A DNA stretch of 11,229 bases from the NCBI GenBank assembly GCA_900549245.1, contig URNQ01000037.1:1-11229 (forward strand). The letters run 5' to 3'. The notes under the pieces were generated by a model. The model was not told where the DNA came from and made no database searches. It saw only the letters and a list, made by a program, of their open reading frames with translations. Source of the stretch: an uncultured Collinsella sp. GTDB lineage: Bacteria; Actinomycetota; Coriobacteriia; Coriobacteriales; Coriobacteriaceae. The stretch's first letter is position 1. Each line of letters begins with the position of its first letter. The position numbers and the translations under genes are program-made. Positions 1 to 7,417 of the stretch are shown here, piece after piece.

Positions 1-300
1 GGTAAGGTAATCGTTGGCGCCGGCATCGAGTCCGGCGACTTTATCGGATACTTCGCCACGTGCGGACAGAATCAGTACCTTGGTCTCGCAGTCGGTTTTT
101 CTAAGTTCCCTGAGCACGGTCATGCCATCGATACGGGGAAGGTTGAGGTCGAGTACCACGAGGTCAAAGACTTCGGCGCCCAGTAGGTCGAGCGCCTCCT
201 GCCCGTCGTGGCAGCAGTCGACGCTGTACGCCAAGTTTCGCAAGCTGCGCGCGATTGCATCGCACAGTGCTCGCTCGTCTTCGACGATCAAAATACGCAT
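1..300 (-). CDS. OmpR-family two-component response regulator, receiver domain (partial)
   Basis: The first 100 residues of a response regulator are visible; the rest lies beyond the left edge. The protein begins MRILIVEDE, giving the acidic pair (E7, D8) that binds Mg2+. The phosphoacceptor aspartate lies in VVLDLNLPRIDG, followed by the switch serine in LILSARG and the stretch LDAGANDYLT that leads to the conserved receiver lysine. This pattern is typical of receivers attached to a winged-helix (Trans_Reg_C) DNA-binding domain, but that output domain is not in the window. The ATG at 300 has a good Shine-Dalgarno (AAGGAG, 312-307) six bases upstream. The gene is divergent from the redox operon at 391, so control of that operon is a reasonable inference. 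A partner histidine kinase would be expected further left. Confidence 0.9.
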   Translation of the reverse strand, partial: MRILIVEDERALCDAIARSLRNLAYSVDCCHDGQEALDLLGAEVFDLVVLDLNLPRIDGMTVLRELRKTDCETKVLILSARGEVSDKVAGLDAGANDYLT

Positions 301-330
301 AACAGTCTCCTTGCACATTCCAAATCGCGC

Positions 331-358
331 TTAACACGGATTTTATAGTCGATATGGT
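331..358 (+). promoter_or_regulatory. Candidate promoter of the CXXC/Fe-S/TlpA operon
   Basis: In the 90-bp divergent spacer, TTAACA (331-336) and TATGGT (353-358) are separated by 16 bp and resemble -35 and -10 boxes. They would give a leader of roughly 25 bases before the TTG at 391. The spacer also contains the AT-rich tract TTTTATAG (341-348), whose complement could act as a -10 for the divergent response regulator. This was found by eye, and other placements are possible. Confidence 0.3.
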
Positions 359-390
359 CCAATGGTCGCGTAACGAAAGGAGTGGTTGGG

Positions 391-537
391 TTGTTCAAAG
401 CGGTAAAACCCGTGGTACAGGTCGCTTTGTTGATCGTCGGAATTGCCATGGTGTGCTTTGGTGTTATGCGTGGCGAGGCGGATGCCGTGCTGGCCAAAGC
501 GATTAGGCTGTGCTTGGAGTGTATCGGAATTGGATAA
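391..537 (+). CDS. CD1871A-family CXXC-motif membrane microprotein
   Basis: A 48-residue protein with a basic N-terminus (MFKAVK), one hydrophobic helix at about residues 7-26, a short polar link (MRGEADAVLAK), and a C-terminal cysteine pair in RLCLECIGIG (C41, C44). It matches what I know of the CD1871A-type CXXC small proteins, which are often missed by gene callers. The start is chosen as TTG 391 because AAAGGAG (376-382) lies eight bases upstream; the in-frame GTG at 382 overlaps that Shine-Dalgarno and is unlikely. By the positive-inside rule the CXXC would face outward. Its stop overlaps the start of the Fe-S protein by 8 bases, so the two are probably translationally coupled. Function is inferred: a thiol/disulfide relay partner of the two following genes. 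Confidence 0.8.
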   Translation: MFKAVKPVVQVALLIVGIAMVCFGVMRGEADAVLAKAIRLCLECIGIG

Positions 538-1432
538 AAGAGAAAACACCGCGTCGCATGTTTTGGCCCGATTTCGAGGATTCATTCAGGCGGCGGCGAC
601 GCTGGTCACCAATATTCACCTGCCAAACTTTGCCAAAGGCGGCATCTATCAGGGCGCGGGAAAAACAGTCTGCGTACCTGGACTTAATTGCTATTCGTGC
701 CCCGCGGCATCGGGTGCGTGCCCCATCGGGTCGTTCCAGTCGGTGGTAGGTTCATCCAAGTTCAACTTTTCTTACTATGTTACCGGTACGCTCATTTTGC
801 TCGGCGTGCTGCTGGGGCGCTTTGTATGTGGCTTTCTGTGCCCGTTTGGCTGGCTGCAGGAGCTGCTTCATAAGATTCCCGGCAAAAAGTTCTCCACGAA
901 AAAGCTCAAGCCGCTCACGTACATCAAGTACGTCGTGCTGCTGTTTGCCGTGGTGCTGCTGCCCGTCTTGGTGGTTAACGACGTGGGCATGGGCGACCCG
1001 TTCTTTTGCAAGTACATCTGTCCACAGGGTGTGCTCGAGGGCGCCATTCCGCTGGCCATTGCCAATGCCGGCATTCGATCTGCGCTGGGGCAGCTCTTTA
1101 CCTGGAAACTTGCCGTTCTCATTGTCGTGGTAGTGCTGAGCGTTTTGTTCTATCGCCCCTTCTGCAAATGGATTTGTCCACTTGGCGCATTCTATGCGCT
1201 CATGAATAAGGTGTCCCTATTGGGGATCCGGGTCGATGCATGCAAATGCGTCTCGTGCGGCAAGTGCTCAAAGGTTTGTCAGATGGACGTTGATGTGGTC
1301 CACGCGCCCAATCATGCCGAATGCATCCGGTGCGGAAAGTGCATCGGGGCCTGTCCCGTCGATGCCATCAACTATCGCTATGGCCTGGATGTGTCGGCGG
1401 AAAAGCTCCCCTTGACCGCCGATAAAAAGTAA
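530..1432 (+). CDS. NapH-like polytopic membrane protein with 4Fe-4S ferredoxin domain
   Basis: A 300-residue integral membrane iron-sulfur protein. An N-terminal cysteine cluster (C54, C57, C64 in NCYSCP...CPIG) precedes hydrophobic helices at about 82-96, 133-150 and 192-207. The paired motifs CGFLCPFGW (C100, C104), CKYICPQG (C160, C164) and CKWICPLGA (C212, C216) are characteristic of the NapH/NosR/RdxA-like 4Fe-4S membrane family. The C-terminus is a cytoplasmic 2[4Fe-4S] ferredoxin domain (C240/243/246/250 and C265/268/271/275). Such proteins move electrons between cytoplasmic ferredoxin-type donors and acceptors across the membrane. The likely start is TTG 530, with GGAG at 516-519, ten bases upstream and inside the preceding gene; extending to ATG 443 would run across that gene in another frame. 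Between the CXXC microprotein and a TlpA lipoprotein, it plausibly feeds electrons to extracytoplasmic disulfides. Confidence 0.85.
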   Translation: MDKRENTASHVLARFRGFIQAAATLVTNIHLPNFAKGGIYQGAGKTVCVPGLNCYSCPAASGACPIGSFQSVVGSSKFNFSYYVTGTLILLGVLLGRFVCGFLCPFGWLQELLHKIPGKKFSTKKLKPLTYIKYVVLLFAVVLLPVLVVNDVGMGDPFFCKYICPQGVLEGAIPLAIANAGIRSALGQLFTWKLAVLIVVVVLSVLFYRPFCKWICPLGAFYALMNKVSLLGIRVDACKCVSCGKCSKVCQMDVDVVHAPNHAECIRCGKCIGACPVDAINYRYGLDVSAEKLPLTADKK

Positions 1433-1461
1433 ACAAGCTTCGACAAAACGGAGGAATGACT

Positions 1462-2433
1462 ATGAAGCTTTCTAAGATTGCGGCCCTGTTTATGGTGCCG
1501 GTATTGGCCTTGTGCCTTGTGGCATGTTCGGCGCCCGGTGGCAATGCGAGCGAATCTGCGATCTCCGATCCTAAGATTGCAGAACTCACTGCGCAGAAGC
1601 CGGCCAATGCCGACGAGGCCGCCGAGCTGTATGCGAAGCTCATGCAGAAGGAGAACGAGATCTTTTCGAGTGATAACGCGCTGTGGGAAAAGGTATTCAA
1701 TGCGGCAAATAAAGACTCGGCAATGATTGAGGACGGCAGCAATTACGGCGATTTCCTGCTCAAGACCATCGACGGCGCCAAGGATGAGTTCACGGCGGAT
1801 GAGCTTAAGACACTCAAGGCCGGTGCACAGCAGATCAAGGAGATCGAGGACAAGCTCGAGAGCTTGGAGAAGGAGTTCCCCGGCTGTGGAAGCACGCCGA
1901 GCGCAGGCGAGAGCGTCGACGCTTCGACCGCTGGCATGACGGCTGGTGCCAATGCTTCGAGCGAGGCGACGAAGTTCCCCAGCTTTACGGGCAAGGACCT
2001 GGACGGCAACGACGTGAGCAGCGACGAGCTGTTCTCTAAGAACAAGGTCACCGTCATGAACTTCTGGTTCACCACTTGCAAGCCGTGCGTGGGTGAGTTG
2101 GGCGACCTTGAGGACCTGAATAAGGAGCTTGCCAAGAAGGGCGGCCAGGTCGTGGGCGTCAATTCCTTTACGCTCGATGGCAACAAGGGCGAGATTGCAG
2201 ATGCTAAGGACGTGCTGAGCAAGAAGGGCGTGACATATAAGAACATCTGGTTCAAGTCGGATAGCGAGGCCGGTAAGTTTACGTCAAATTTGTTCTCGTT
2301 CCCGACAACGTATGTCATCGATCAGAATGGCAACATCGTAGGGGATCCAATCGTGGGAGCCATCAGCTCCGCCGAGCAGCGCGCAGCACTCAACAAACTT
2401 ATCGACCAGGCGATTGCGAATAGCGAGCAGTAA
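1462..2433 (+). CDS. TlpA/ResA-like thioredoxin-fold lipoprotein
   Basis: A 323-residue exported lipoprotein. The signal peptide ends in the lipobox LVAC, with lipidated Cys22. Residues about 30-160 are charged and helix-rich, ending in a low-complexity Ser/Ala/Gly linker (about 140-170). The C-terminal redoxin domain starts near FPSFTGKDLDG and contains NFWFTTCKPC (active-site CXXC, C206-C209), a predicted cis-proline in SFPTTYVID (P281) and a central insert typical of TlpA/ResA. It probably reduces disulfides or haem-attachment thiols on the outer membrane face, using electrons from the upstream membrane Fe-S protein. ATG 1462 is preferred over the in-frame ATG 1456 because GGAGG (1450-1454) is seven bases from it. 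The 29-bp gap after the Fe-S gene implies one operon. The helical N-terminal domain, unrelated to the redoxin, makes it longer than a plain TlpA. Confidence 0.87.
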   Translation: MKLSKIAALFMVPVLALCLVACSAPGGNASESAISDPKIAELTAQKPANADEAAELYAKLMQKENEIFSSDNALWEKVFNAANKDSAMIEDGSNYGDFLLKTIDGAKDEFTADELKTLKAGAQQIKEIEDKLESLEKEFPGCGSTPSAGESVDASTAGMTAGANASSEATKFPSFTGKDLDGNDVSSDELFSKNKVTVMNFWFTTCKPCVGELGDLEDLNKELAKKGGQVVGVNSFTLDGNKGEIADAKDVLSKKGVTYKNIWFKSDSEAGKFTSNLFSFPTTYVIDQNGNIVGDPIVGAISSAEQRAALNKLIDQAIANSEQ

Positions 2434-2512
2434 AAAACGCGTAAAGCATGGCGATGATCGTGCGCCGCTGTACGAAGTAGTCCGCTACCTTTCAAGATAA
2501 GCTCCACCATAT

Positions 2513-2540
2513 AGAGGTCCCGCTCGGGACCTCTTCTTTT
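2513..2540 (+). terminator. Intrinsic terminator of the redox operon
   Basis: A perfect 9-bp stem, AGAGGTCCC (2513-2521) and GGGACCTCT (2526-2534), with a GCTC loop, is followed by TCTTTT. It lies 80 bp after the TlpA stop codon and before the ABC transporter, so it separates the two units. Nothing else clear was seen between 2434 and 2512. Confidence 0.9.
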
Positions 2541-2686
2541 GGGCGCCGTCCCGTTCGTTTTTTGGCGCGGTTTGTTACATTCCTCACTGGCGTCGGCAAA
2601 AAATGGGGATAGAGTAGGACAAACGCGTCGAATACGAACGGCGGAGGAGAGCGGGCAGGGTGCCTGCGCAGGAGAGGTTGCCGTCC

Positions 2687-5600
2687 ATGCTGGAGCTCAA
2701 AGGTATTTGCAAAAGGTACGTTACGCAGTCGTTTACGCAGGTGGCGCTCGACAGCGTGAGCCTGTCTTTTCGCGATAACGAGTTCGTGGCCATTCTGGGT
2801 CCCTCGGGTTCGGGCAAAACCACGATGCTCAACGTTATCGGCGGACTCGACCACTTTGATTCTGGCGACCTGCTGATTGACGGCATCTCGACCAAGGACT
2901 TCCGCGACCGCGATTGGGATGCCTACCGCAACAACCGCATCGGCTTTGTGTTCCAAAGCTATAACCTCATTCCGCATCAGACCATTTTGGAAAACGTGGA
3001 GCTGGCGCTCACGCTCACGGGCGTGGGGCATGCCGAGCGCCGCCAGCGTGCGCGCGAGGCGTTGGAGAAAGTCGGCCTGGGCGAGCACGTTAACAAGCGC
3101 CCAGGCCAGCTATCGGGCGGACAGATGCAGCGCGTGGCCATCGCCCGCGCCCTGATTAATGATCCCGAGATTGTGCTTGCCGACGAGCCGACCGGCGCTT
3201 TGGATTCAACGACATCCGTACAGGTCATGGATTTGCTCAAGGACGTGGCGCGCGACCGCCTGGTCATCATGGTCACGCACAATCCCGAGCTGGCGTACCA
3301 ATATGCCACGCGTATCGTCAATCTGGCGGACGGCAAGATCACCGACGATTCCGATCCCTTCGATGCTGCCAAGGCCGCGCGTCGCGAGGCAAAGCCTACG
3401 CGCAAAACCTCGATGAGCTTTGTGACGGCGCTGGGGCTTTCTGCCCGAAACCTCATGACCAAGAAGGGCCGCACGGCCATGACTGCCTTTGCGGGCTCGA
3501 TTGGCATTATTGGTATCGCGGCGATTCTGGCGCTGTCCAATGGCGTAAACGGCTACATCAAAAAGGTCGAGGAGGATACGCTCTCGAGCTACCCGCTCAC
3601 CATTTCCAAGCAGGATTACGACCTGTCGTCCATGATGGGCGGACAGGGGGCCACGGACGACGATATGTCCAAGAACGAGGGCTCGTCCGACGACAGTGCC
3701 GGCGGCAAGGCTAAGGGAACCGATAAGATTCCTGTGGTCACGGCCGTAAAGGATATGTTTGCGAGCGTTAAGTCTAACGACATGACAAGCTTTAAGGCAT
3801 GGCTCGATGCCGGTGGCGACGGCATCGATAAAGAGGTCAACGCCATTCAGTACGGCTACGGTGTATCGCCGGTTGTCTATCGTGCCGGCAAGGGCGATGA
3901 GAAGCCTGTTCGGCTGGTGCCCAACGCTATGACCGAGGCCATGAAGCGCTGTTTGAGCTCGGCGGCAACGGTGAGCATGGAATCCATGGGAACCTCGGTC
4001 TTTAACGAGATGATCGACGACCAGAGCCTGCTCGACAGCCAGTACGATGTCGTGGCGGGGCATTGGCCTACGTCTGCTAACGAAGCCGTGATGGGGCTTT
4101 CGAGCCGTGGCACGGTGGGCGACTACACGCTCTACAGCATCGGTGCGCTGGATATCAATGAGCTCAACGATCTGGTAAACAGCGCTATGACGGCTGACGG
4201 TGGGGTCGAAACGCCCGAGATCGGCACCGAATTTACCTACGACGATGCGCTGTCCACGACGTTTAAGGTGCTGTCGCCGGCCGATGCGTATCGCAAAAAC
4301 GAAGAGACCGGCATATGGACTGACATGCCTGACGATGCCGACTTTATGACGGCCAAGGTTGCCGACGGTATTGACGTGCGCATTGTGGGCGTGGTGCGAC
4401 CTAACGAGACGGCCAACGCGAGCGCATTGACCCCGGGCATTGCCTATACGCATGCACTGACTCGTCAGCTTATGGAACGCGCCGCAAATTCGCAGATTGT
4501 GCAGGAGCAGCTTGCTCACCCCGAGATGGATGTCTTTACGGGCAAAACCTTCGACGAACTGCAAGGCGAGGCCAAACAAGGCGTGGATCTGAGCAGCATG
4601 TTCAGCGTGGACGAGGCGGCGCTCAAGAGCGCGTTCTCGTTTGATGCGTCTGCACTCTCGGGTGCGGCCGGCGGTATGGACCTTTCTGGCATCGATCTGT
4701 CGGGGCTGGACATTGACCTTTCGGGCGTTGGCAAGGACATCGACTTCAGCGACATCATGGCAAAAGCGCCAACCCCAGATTTCTCGGGTATCTTTGACGG
4801 TCTGGAACTCACGCCCGAGCAAATGCAGCAGGTGGGAGCACTAGCCAACCAGCTGTTTGAGGGCTTTTTGCAGTCTGATCAGTTTAAGGCGCTGTCGCCC
4901 GAAGATCTTAAAGACGCGTCAAAGCTCGCTGCCGCATTCTCGACGTATCTTGAGCATGATGCCGCAGCCCAGCAATGCCTGGCTCAATTGAAGGCGCTCG
5001 GCGGCGATGCCCTGGCCGAGCGTCTGCAGCAGGCGATGAGCGACTATGTGCAAAAGCAGCTGGCTCCGTATCTGCAGCAGGCTATGGATCAGGTGATGAA
5101 GGCAATCAGCGAGCAGATAGCGTCGACGGTATCATTCCAGCTCAAGGCGGGCGCGGCAGGGCTTATGGACCAGATGGCGACGCAGATGTCTTCGAGTTTT
5201 GCCAACCTAGCGAGCGCTATGCGTGTGGATGCGAGCGCCTTTGCCCGCGCCATCCATTTCAACATGGACGCCGAGGACCTGAGTTCGCTCATGATGAGCT
5301 ATGCCAAGGCGTCGAAGCTCACCTATGATAACAATCTGGCCACACTGGGCTATGCGGACGAGGCCGATCCCATCTCGGTTAAGATTTTCCCGCGCGACTT
5401 TGAGGCCAAGGAGCGCGTACTCGATCACATCGATGCGTACAACAAGCAGGTCAAAGCCGCTGGCCACGATGATCGGGCAATTTCGTACACAGACTACATG
5501 GGTATCATCATGGGTTCGGTGACCGACATCGTGAACACCATCAGCTTGGTGCTCATCGCATTCGTGAGTATCAGCCTGGTCGTGAGCTCCATCATGATCG

Positions 5601-5941
5601 GCATCATCACCTACATCAGCGTACTGGAGCGCAAAAAGGAGATTGGCATCCTGCGCGCGATCGGCGCGTCGAAGCGCAACGTGGCCAACGTATTCAATGC
5701 CGAGACCTTTATCGAGGGCCTCATCGCCGGCGTCTTTGCCATTATCGTCGTGGTGCTCGTGAGTTTTCCGGTTAATACCTGGGCGCTTGCTGCCAAACAG
5801 GTACCCAATCTGATGAGCCTGCCCGTGCGGGATGCGCTGGTGCTCATCGCGATTTCGGTGCTGCTGACGGTTGTTGCCGGCCTGCTGCCTGCCCGCAGCG
5901 CATCCAAGAAGGACCCCGTCGAAGCCCTGCGCTCCGAATAA
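2687..5941 (+). CDS. MacB-like ABC transporter, fused ATPase and FtsX-type permease with large extracytoplasmic domain
   Basis: A 1084-residue fusion. The N-terminal ATPase has Walker A GPSGSGKT (38-45), signature LSGGQ (142-146), Walker B IVLADEP (162-168) and the switch histidine H198, all intact and of the LolD/MacB type. A first transmembrane helix is at about 267-285. A very large extracytoplasmic region (about 286-945) follows, then three C-terminal helices (about 946-975, 1007-1027, 1050-1068) with the FtsX signature around VLERKKEIGILRAIGAS. MacB itself is about 650 residues, so the outer domain here is some 400 residues longer. It includes a repetitive Asp/Leu/Ser/Gly stretch (665-about 700) and long Gln/Ala-rich helices (about 715-910). 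The family uses ATP to drive conformational changes of the outer domain rather than classical transport. The substrate is unknown; lipoprotein, peptide or antibiotic efflux are all possible. ATG 2687 has GGAGAGG (2671-2677) nine bases upstream, favouring it over GTG 2660. Confidence 0.9.
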   Translation: MLELKGICKRYVTQSFTQVALDSVSLSFRDNEFVAILGPSGSGKTTMLNVIGGLDHFDSGDLLIDGISTKDFRDRDWDAYRNNRIGFVFQSYNLIPHQTILENVELALTLTGVGHAERRQRAREALEKVGLGEHVNKRPGQLSGGQMQRVAIARALINDPEIVLADEPTGALDSTTSVQVMDLLKDVARDRLVIMVTHNPELAYQYATRIVNLADGKITDDSDPFDAAKAARREAKPTRKTSMSFVTALGLSARNLMTKKGRTAMTAFAGSIGIIGIAAILALSNGVNGYIKKVEEDTLSSYPLTISKQDYDLSSMMGGQGATDDDMSKNEGSSDDSAGGKAKGTDKIPVVTAVKDMFASVKSNDMTSFKAWLDAGGDGIDKEVNAIQYGYGVSPVVYRAGKGDEKPVRLVPNAMTEAMKRCLSSAATVSMESMGTSVFNEMIDDQSLLDSQYDVVAGHWPTSANEAVMGLSSRGTVGDYTLYSIGALDINELNDLVNSAMTADGGVETPEIGTEFTYDDALSTTFKVLSPADAYRKNEETGIWTDMPDDADFMTAKVADGIDVRIVGVVRPNETANASALTPGIAYTHALTRQLMERAANSQIVQEQLAHPEMDVFTGKTFDELQGEAKQGVDLSSMFSVDEAALKSAFSFDASALSGAAGGMDLSGIDLSGLDIDLSGVGKDIDFSDIMAKAPTPDFSGIFDGLELTPEQMQQVGALANQLFEGFLQSDQFKALSPEDLKDASKLAAAFSTYLEHDAAAQQCLAQLKALGGDALAERLQQAMSDYVQKQLAPYLQQAMDQVMKAISEQIASTVSFQLKAGAAGLMDQMATQMSSSFANLASAMRVDASAFARAIHFNMDAEDLSSLMMSYAKASKLTYDNNLATLGYADEADPISVKIFPRDFEAKERVLDHIDAYNKQVKAAGHDDRAISYTDYMGIIMGSVTDIVNTISLVLIAFVSISLVVSSIMIGIITYISVLERKKEIGILRAIGASKRNVANVFNAETFIEGLIAGVFAIIVVVLVSFPVNTWALAAKQVPNLMSLPVRDALVLIAISVLLTVVAGLLPARSASKKDPVEALRSE

Positions 5942-5942
5942 T

Positions 5943-5969
5943 GTGACAAAAGGGCGATTCCTTTGTCGC
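5943..5969 (+). other. Small hairpin between the ABC transporter and dus
   Basis: Directly after the transporter stop, GTGACAAAAGG (5943-5953) can pair with CCTTTGTCGC (5960-5969), with one bulged A and one G-U pair. No U-run follows, so it is not a canonical terminator. It may be an attenuator or an mRNA-stabilising 3' end, or may have no function. Confidence 0.3.
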
Positions 5970-5994
5970 GTTCGTTGATATGAGAGAAGAGTAG

Positions 5995-6948
5995 ATGATT
6001 CTTTCGCTGGCCCCCATGGAGGGAATTACCGGGCATGTGTTCCGTCGCGTGCATGCGGAGTGCTTCGGCGCACTCGATTGCTATTACACGCCGTTTTTGC
6101 CGCCGCCGCGGGTGGGAAACCGCTTTGGTGGCAAGGCGTTTAAGGAGATCGATCCTGCCAATAACCAGGGGCTCAACGTGGTGCCTCAGCTGATGTCCAA
6201 GAACGCGGACGAGTTTGTGTGGGCGGCACAGGTGCTCGCCGACATGGGCTATCGCGAGGTCAATCTCAACTTGGGTTGTCCTTCGGGAACGGTTGTCGCC
6301 AAGGGCAAGGGCTCGGGTTTCTTGCGCAATCTCGACGAGCTCGAGGTGTTCTTGAGCGATGTGTGCGAGCGATCGCCGTTGCCGGTGTCGGTAAAGACCA
6401 GGCTGGGGCTGGAGAGTGACGACGAATACGAGCGCGTGCTCGATCTGTATTGCCACATGCCGCTGGCAGAGCTGATCGTGCATCCGCGCGTACAGAAGGA
6501 CCGCTATACGGGCTCGCCGCGCAAAGAGTTTTATGGCGAGACGCTGGAGCGCGCGCCGTTCCCCGTGGCCTATAACGGCGACATTTTCGATCTTGAGGAT
6601 ATGGACGCGCTGGTGGAGGCCTATCCCGGCACGCGCCATGTAATGCTGGGACGCGGCTTGCTTGCGAATCCCGCGCTGGCTCGCATGGTCAAGGGCGGCC
6701 CCGCTGCAACGGCTGCTGAACTGCATCGTTTCCATGACACACTGTTTGTGGCATATGCAGAAGAGATTGGCGGTAACGCGGTCTTTCGCATGAAGGAGTG
6801 GTGGTTCTACGCCAAATGCGCCTTCGCCGACCCCGCTACCGTTCACAAGCTCGTACGCAAGACTAAAAAGGTCGACGAATACCGTGCCGCCGTCGAGCGC
6901 GTTTTTCGCGAGCAGCCACTTGCACCCATAGCCCGCTTCCACGGCTAG
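5995..6948 (+). CDS. tRNA-dihydrouridine synthase (Dus family)
   Basis: A 317-residue FMN enzyme that reduces specific uridines in tRNA to dihydrouridine, using NAD(P)H. The start MILSLAPMEGIT is the classic Dus N-terminus (FMN phosphate/beta-1 strand). The catalytic cysteine C95 sits in NLNLGCPSG. SVKTRLG, the HPR motif in HPRVQKDRYTG, YNGDIF and the FMN-binding MLGRGLLANP are all in the expected order. The length is normal for the family, and the sequence looks closer to DusC-like than DusA-like members; I do not assign a subclass. ATG 5995 follows a poor, purine-rich GAGAAGAG. The gap from the transporter is 53 bp, so co-transcription is possible though functionally unrelated. The strong palindrome at 6950 begins one base after the stop codon. 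Confidence 0.9.
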   Translation: MILSLAPMEGITGHVFRRVHAECFGALDCYYTPFLPPPRVGNRFGGKAFKEIDPANNQGLNVVPQLMSKNADEFVWAAQVLADMGYREVNLNLGCPSGTVVAKGKGSGFLRNLDELEVFLSDVCERSPLPVSVKTRLGLESDDEYERVLDLYCHMPLAELIVHPRVQKDRYTGSPRKEFYGETLERAPFPVAYNGDIFDLEDMDALVEAYPGTRHVMLGRGLLANPALARMVKGGPAATAAELHRFHDTLFVAYAEEIGGNAVFRMKEWWFYAKCAFADPATVHKLVRKTKKVDEYRAAVERVFREQPLAPIARFHG

Positions 6949-6949
6949 T

Positions 6950-7005
6950 TAGTCATTGGGGACGTTCTTTAACGACTAGTCCTTTAAGAACGTCCCCGAT
7001 GACTA
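6950..7005. repeat. REP-like 20-bp-stem palindrome downstream of dus
   Basis: Arms 6950-6969 and 6986-7005 are complementary over 20 bp with a single G-U pair. They are built around GGGGACGTTCTT and AAGAACGTCCCC, with a 16-base loop containing the palindrome GACTAGTC. The plus-strand 3' side has no U-run, so a simple terminator role is doubtful, although such stems can block transcription or protect 3' ends. Diverged halves of the same motif recur at 7730-7759 and 8070-8092, so I treat it as one member of an interspersed palindromic family. Confidence 0.75.
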
Positions 7006-7010
7006 CCCGC

Positions 7011-7071
7011 AAAAACTGTACACCAGCATCCAAAGATGTCGAAAAATGTCGACTTTGGATGCTGGTGTATA
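7011..7071 (-). terminator. Long-stem hairpin repeat copy 1, probable terminator of the RHH gene
   Basis: Arms 7017-7035 and 7053-7071 form a 19-bp stem (one G-U) around an ATGTCGA-containing loop. Read on the minus strand, the stem is followed by AG and then TTTTT (7015-7011), the layout of an intrinsic terminator, 26 bp after the stop of the minus-strand RHH gene. The central 47 bases (7023-7069) recur without change at 8104-8150. Confidence 0.75.
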
Positions 7072-7097
7072 TGTTTGGGTCGGCGGGGGAGTTGAGT

Positions 7098-7364
7098 CTA
7101 GGCAATCATTGCATCGAGCGTGATGAGCTCCCTGAGTCGCTCCGTGCGTGTTTGCCCATGGCGCTTTGCTTTTGCGTCAAACGCATCAAGAACAGACTCA
7201 CCCACACGTGCCGATAAAACAACGCTTGGCTCATCGGAGATCGACGGCCTTCCCAGCTTGATGGTGCGACCCTTCGGCCACTCATCTTTTTCGTATGCCT
7301 CCGCGGCTTTCTCCAACTCTCCGGGAGCAAACCCCATCATCTTTTCGAGCTGCTTAGCGTCCAT
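7098..7364 (-). CDS. Solitary ribbon-helix-helix (CopG/antitoxin-like) DNA-binding protein
   Basis: An 88-residue protein. The N-terminal half (MDAKQLEKMMGFAPGELEK..EKDEWP) is acidic and helical, followed by a basic linker KGRTIKLGRP. The C-terminal half resembles a ribbon-helix-helix fold: strand SVVLSARV (47-54), helix SVLDAFDAKAKR, turn HGQT, helix RTERLRELI. Many type II antitoxins (BrnA/RelB/CopG-like) combine such parts, and this N-terminal/linker style is seen in actinobacterial antitoxins. ATG 7364 is preferred because AGGAG (7376-7372) lies seven bases upstream; a longer reading frame to 7439 would cross the promoter. No toxin gene adjoins it: upstream is promoter then non-coding DNA, downstream is its terminator. 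It may be an orphan antitoxin or a small autoregulated repressor. Confidence 0.75.
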   Translation of the reverse strand: MDAKQLEKMMGFAPGELEKAAEAYEKDEWPKGRTIKLGRPSISDEPSVVLSARVGESVLDAFDAKAKRHGQTRTERLRELITLDAMIA

Positions 7365-7379
7365 AGCGTCTCCTATCGA

Positions 7380-7394
7380 TCGACATAATGTCGA
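7380..7394. promoter_or_regulatory. Perfect 7-bp inverted repeat in the RHH leader
   Basis: TCGACAT and ATGTCGA flank a single base, between the predicted transcription start and the Shine-Dalgarno of the RHH gene. It could be a second operator or a small leader hairpin close to the ribosome site. The half-site ATGTCGA also occurs twice inside the loops of the hairpin repeats at 7011 and 8098, which may be coincidence. Confidence 0.4.
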
Positions 7395-7417
7395 GCGTCG
7401 CTTCTCGGATTCTCTTT

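Noticed and set aside
443..529. Upstream start at ATG 443 for the Fe-S protein
   Set aside because: It would read out of frame through the CXXC microprotein gene, which has its own Shine-Dalgarno and family signature.
2541..2686. Promoter for the ABC transporter gene
   Set aside because: One must lie after the terminator, but the best pair seen (CTGGCG 2587-2592 and TAGAGT 2610-2615, 17 bp apart) is too weak to annotate.
3206..4822. 538-codon open frame on the minus strand
   Set aside because: Wholly antisense to the ABC transporter, has no family motifs and a His/Arg-rich composition typical of GC-rich shadow frames.
5611..6942. 443-codon open frame on the minus strand
   Set aside because: Antisense to the transporter end and to dus; low-complexity composition, no recognisable domain.
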